Source: Ichthyophonus hoferi (Eukaryota; Opisthokonta; Ichthyosporea; Ichthyophonida; Ichthyophonidae). From it: a stretch of DNA of 21,454 bases. Position numbers and translations under genes: made by a program. The DNA lies in assembly GCA_002751075.1 (NCBI GenBank), contig NAOQ01000204.1, forward strand, positions 3,872 through 25,325, given 5' to 3'. Every line of letters begins with the position of its first letter. The stretch's first letter is position 1. The notes beneath the pieces are model-generated. The model was given only the letters and a program-made list of their open reading frames with translations. It did no database searches and was not told the origin of the DNA. Below, piece after piece: positions 19,175 through 21,454 of the stretch.

Positions 19175-21009
19175 CACAACGTGCACATGTATACATGACA
19201 TGCATTGCAAATATCAATCTAACAGGAAAGCTTATGAATGAGAGTGGAAAAAGAAACAGTTGGTAACAAAGGTATGTATAGAAATATAATTTTAATTTAG
19301 AAAGAGAATTGGTAATTACTAAGACAATAATATATATATAAACATACTATGAATGATCTCTAGGCCAAACTCTTCCGCCACAATCCGATCGCAAATCCTC
19401 GAATCAGATGAAAGCATGCAAAGACCACCTGAAGCAGCCTTGGAACAGGCCACATCATCAGAGTCTAAGGGTATGTATTTTATTAGAGCAATATTATTGG
19501 CTGACGTGTTATAAGTGATAATAGTATATATAGGCCAACTTACCCAAAATGTGGAGTAGACCATATTCTATGATATAGGGAGATGAACATTACTAAACAA
19601 CACTACACTATACTATACTATACTATACTACACCGTACTACCCTATACTATGCTGTATTATAAAATACACTATAGATATATTTATATATATACATAAAAA
19701 CGTATACTAACACACCTATACACACATATGTATTTGCATCTATACACATTATATACGCATACTACTTACCTGAAAGTAATATCCACATTTTCAAGTCATT
19801 ATATCGAGATGAGCCAGGTGTAACATACATATCATAAACCTACATAAAAATAACAGCCAATTAGAACAAAACTCATTACTAATGGTTAAGTTATTGGGTT
19901 TAATCGCTTGCATAAATAAAACTATATGGTAAATATATAAAAATGATATCCTATTGTACATATGAATTAGTATAGAATGATGCAAAACTCACAGTTACAT
20001 GTATAAGGTTTAAAACATGAAAATATACAACAGTACATATCAATATAAATTTTAATGTGTAGATTTGCATTAAAAATTAAAAATCAAATATTGTATAAAT
20101 ATATGGAGCATCCTAGAGAAAGATATACCAAAAACATATTAAAATACATACATGCATATACAGAATCCAAGTTATAGAAACACATACAAGCATACAGTAA
20201 AAATCTATAAAAAAATACATAAAGGTATATATAAAAATATAAATACAGATAAAACTGAAATGCATAAAGGTACATATAACTATAGAATAAAAGCTGTATA
20301 AAGACAATACAAACATAATAATGTATATCTAACATACATGCAAATATAAATAGCTACAGAGCATATATATGGGATACCCAGGGAATAGATGGAAGGATAT
20401 GCAATAACATGCATCCAATCAGAATCAGAATTAATTATAAATGCTATTGTGAAAACGTAACCAATAAAACAAATTTTGTTTTAAAAAAGACTCCAACCTC
20501 ATCATAGCCAATCATATTGCACATGCACTCAGTGGCAGCACGTTGGATTAGAGGATTTTCATCCATTTGTAGGTCGGTTACCTTGGTAACACCCTATATG
20601 GTATATAGGTATGTCAAATAGGTATGATAGATATGACACATGATATGATAAGACATGGTAAGATATGGTAGTATAATAGCACAGAAGTATAAAAACACGC
20701 AGGCATAATAAATACGAAAGTATTATAGTATAATAGCATAATGCTTTGATAGTATAATAGTATAATAGTACAATAGTGTAACAATATGAGTATAATAATA
20801 TGAAATGATGGTATACTAGTATAATAGTATAATAGTACATCAATATAAAAGTACAATAAGATAAATAACAGTAATATAGTACATACGTCACAGGCAATAA
20901 ACCTCTTCTGCACATTCTCCCCCATGGAAGTCAGGTTAGTAAGAGCCAATAAGGCCTCGAAGATTCGCAGTTCGTGAGTGGCTGACAATAACTTGATTAA
21001 GGGACGAAT
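18103..21009 (-). CDS. UNC45: UNC-45 homologue, UCS-domain myosin chaperone, C-terminal six exons (5' part outside window)
   Basis: Minus-strand exons are 21009-20887, 20593-20498, 19839-19770, 19464-19348, 18972-18896 and 18276-18103 (TAA). Phases agree across all five introns and 218 residues are visible. UNC-45 proteins fold and protect myosin heads through the UCS domain, an armadillo-type helical repeat array; animal proteins are about 930 residues with N-terminal TPR repeats, which lie outside this window. Diagnostic blocks, compared from memory with vertebrate UNC45: FEALLALTNLTSMGENV, LIQRAATECMCNM, SKAASGGLCMLSSD, LQMRGLYILHNIL and a final LKVLESYGLIQ. The alignment covers the last quarter of the family without a gap large enough for a missing exon. 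Two donors are unusual: GTTGGA after exon 20593-20498, and GTATTT after exon 18972-18896, where a nearby GT would break the frame. The upstream exon is not visible before the window end, so 21010-21454 is intron. Confidence 0.92.
18812..18835. repeat. (TA)n microsatellite
   Basis: Uninterrupted TA run in the last UNC-45 intron. Confidence 0.92.
19116..19169. repeat. compound (TA)(CA)(TA) microsatellite
   Basis: TA run, CA run, then a long TA run in the intron between exons 19464-19348 and 18972-18896 of UNC-45. Confidence 0.92.
19601..19655. repeat. (ACTAT)n pentanucleotide repeat
   Basis: About ten units of ACTAT or close variants (ACTAC, ACCCT) in an UNC-45 intron. Confidence 0.85.
20601..20850. 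repeat. AT-rich repeat block with eight-base GTATAATA units
   Basis: The left part has ATGATA/ATGGTA-type units. The right part (about 20726-20840) has repeated GTATAATA with interruptions. The whole block lies in the UNC-45 intron between exons 21009-20887 and 20593-20498 and leaves only short unique sequence beside both splice sites. Confidence 0.75.
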
Positions 21010-21099
21010 CTACCAGAACGAAGGAGGAGGAGTGGGGTAAAAAGGAAGAGATACTATGTAAGAATTATGACAGCTGAAAAGTAATAGAGTACTAAGGGA

Positions 21100-21131
21100 C
21101 AAAGAGAGAGAGAGAGATAGAAAGAGAGAAT
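21100..21131. repeat. (GA)n purine microsatellite
   Basis: GAGAGAGAGAGATAGAAAGAGAG-type run in the UNC-45 intron upstream of the first visible exon. Confidence 0.85.
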
Positions 21132-21195
21132 AGTCATTACAGAAAAATACATAGAGATGAGGAAATAGAGACACAGAGACAGAACAAACATAGCC

Positions 21196-21256
21196 ACATA
21201 TATATATATATACATATTCATATATATATAATAAATACACATACATACACCCCCAT
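21196..21256. repeat. (TA)n / (CATA)n microsatellite
   Basis: TA runs and CATACA units in the same UNC-45 intron. Confidence 0.85.
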
Positions 21257-21426
21257 ACACAAATATACACATGTACACGTACATCCATGCTGACCTACAT
21301 ACATGTATGTATAGAACACTTATATAGCTGAGAAAACAATAAAAGACATAGGAAATATATAACAAGAAAAACTAGACATTAAAAAAAAATAGGTTAGCTG
21401 TTAGATATGCATATACAGACAAACAC

Positions 21427-21454
21427 CGAAAGAGAGAGAGAAAGAGATAGAGAA
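21427..21454. repeat. (GA)n purine microsatellite reaching the window end
   Basis: GAAAGAGAGAGAGAAAGAG-type purine run that continues to the window edge. Confidence 0.85.

Noticed and set aside
20084-21365. Tyr-, Cys- and Leu-rich minus-strand open frames
   Set aside because: They lie in UNC-45 introns made of GTATAATA, CATA and GA repeats and conflict with the UNC-45 exons.
1-21454. Transfer RNA, ribosomal RNA, CRISPR array or bacterial operon features
   Set aside because: No tRNA B-box with matching arms and no spaced palindromic repeats were seen. Spliced animal-type genes rule out a prokaryotic reading.

Overview
This is an AT-rich (roughly 70% A+T) nuclear window from an intron-rich eukaryote. 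Two genes can be identified by reading exons across splice sites: ATG101, and the C-terminal part of an UNC-45 type UCS myosin chaperone. Their sequences look animal-like, and the gene style (100-1000 bp AT-rich introns full of TA, CATA and GA microsatellites, exons of 30-200 bp) fits a non-bilaterian animal such as a sponge or a close relative. The species cannot be fixed from the sequence. All complete reading frames end at standard stops and no exon needs a non-standard code.

Layout from left to right. Positions 1-101 (+) may be the last exon of a gene that starts outside the window. Positions 1687-5415 (+) hold a complete six-exon ATG101 gene of 206 codons, including two tiny 5' exons. 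Positions 5416-7719 are intergenic and contain a badly decayed, unidentified coding-like stretch at about 6317-7480. Positions 7720-11918 (-) hold a complete seven-exon gene for a 290-residue, lysine-rich protein with an N-terminal membrane anchor; I do not recognise the family. Positions 12882-15683 (-) hold a complete three-exon gene for a 748-residue secreted mosaic protein: signal peptide, two copies of a 12-cysteine domain, a Thr/Pro-rich linker, nine 12-residue repeats, and a C-terminal array of sixteen G-Y-D type pentapeptides. Positions 18103-21009 and beyond (-) hold the last six visible exons of the UNC-45 homologue (218 residues seen).

The genes do not form an operon and have no evident shared function: autophagy initiation, an unknown membrane-anchored protein, an extracellular repeat protein and a myosin chaperone. 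ATG101 and the membrane-anchored gene converge. The last three genes are in tandem on the minus strand. CCAAT-box cores (ATTGG/CCAAT) recur in the upstream regions and are strikingly dense at 16039-16477.

The most novel item is the secreted mosaic protein. Its 12-cysteine domain has identical cysteine spacing in both copies, and the second copy sits on a phase 2-2 exon, so it is a clear case of exon duplication. Also worth attention are the altered WF-finger position in ATG101, the unidentified membrane-anchored gene, and a coding-like relic inside that gene's first intron.
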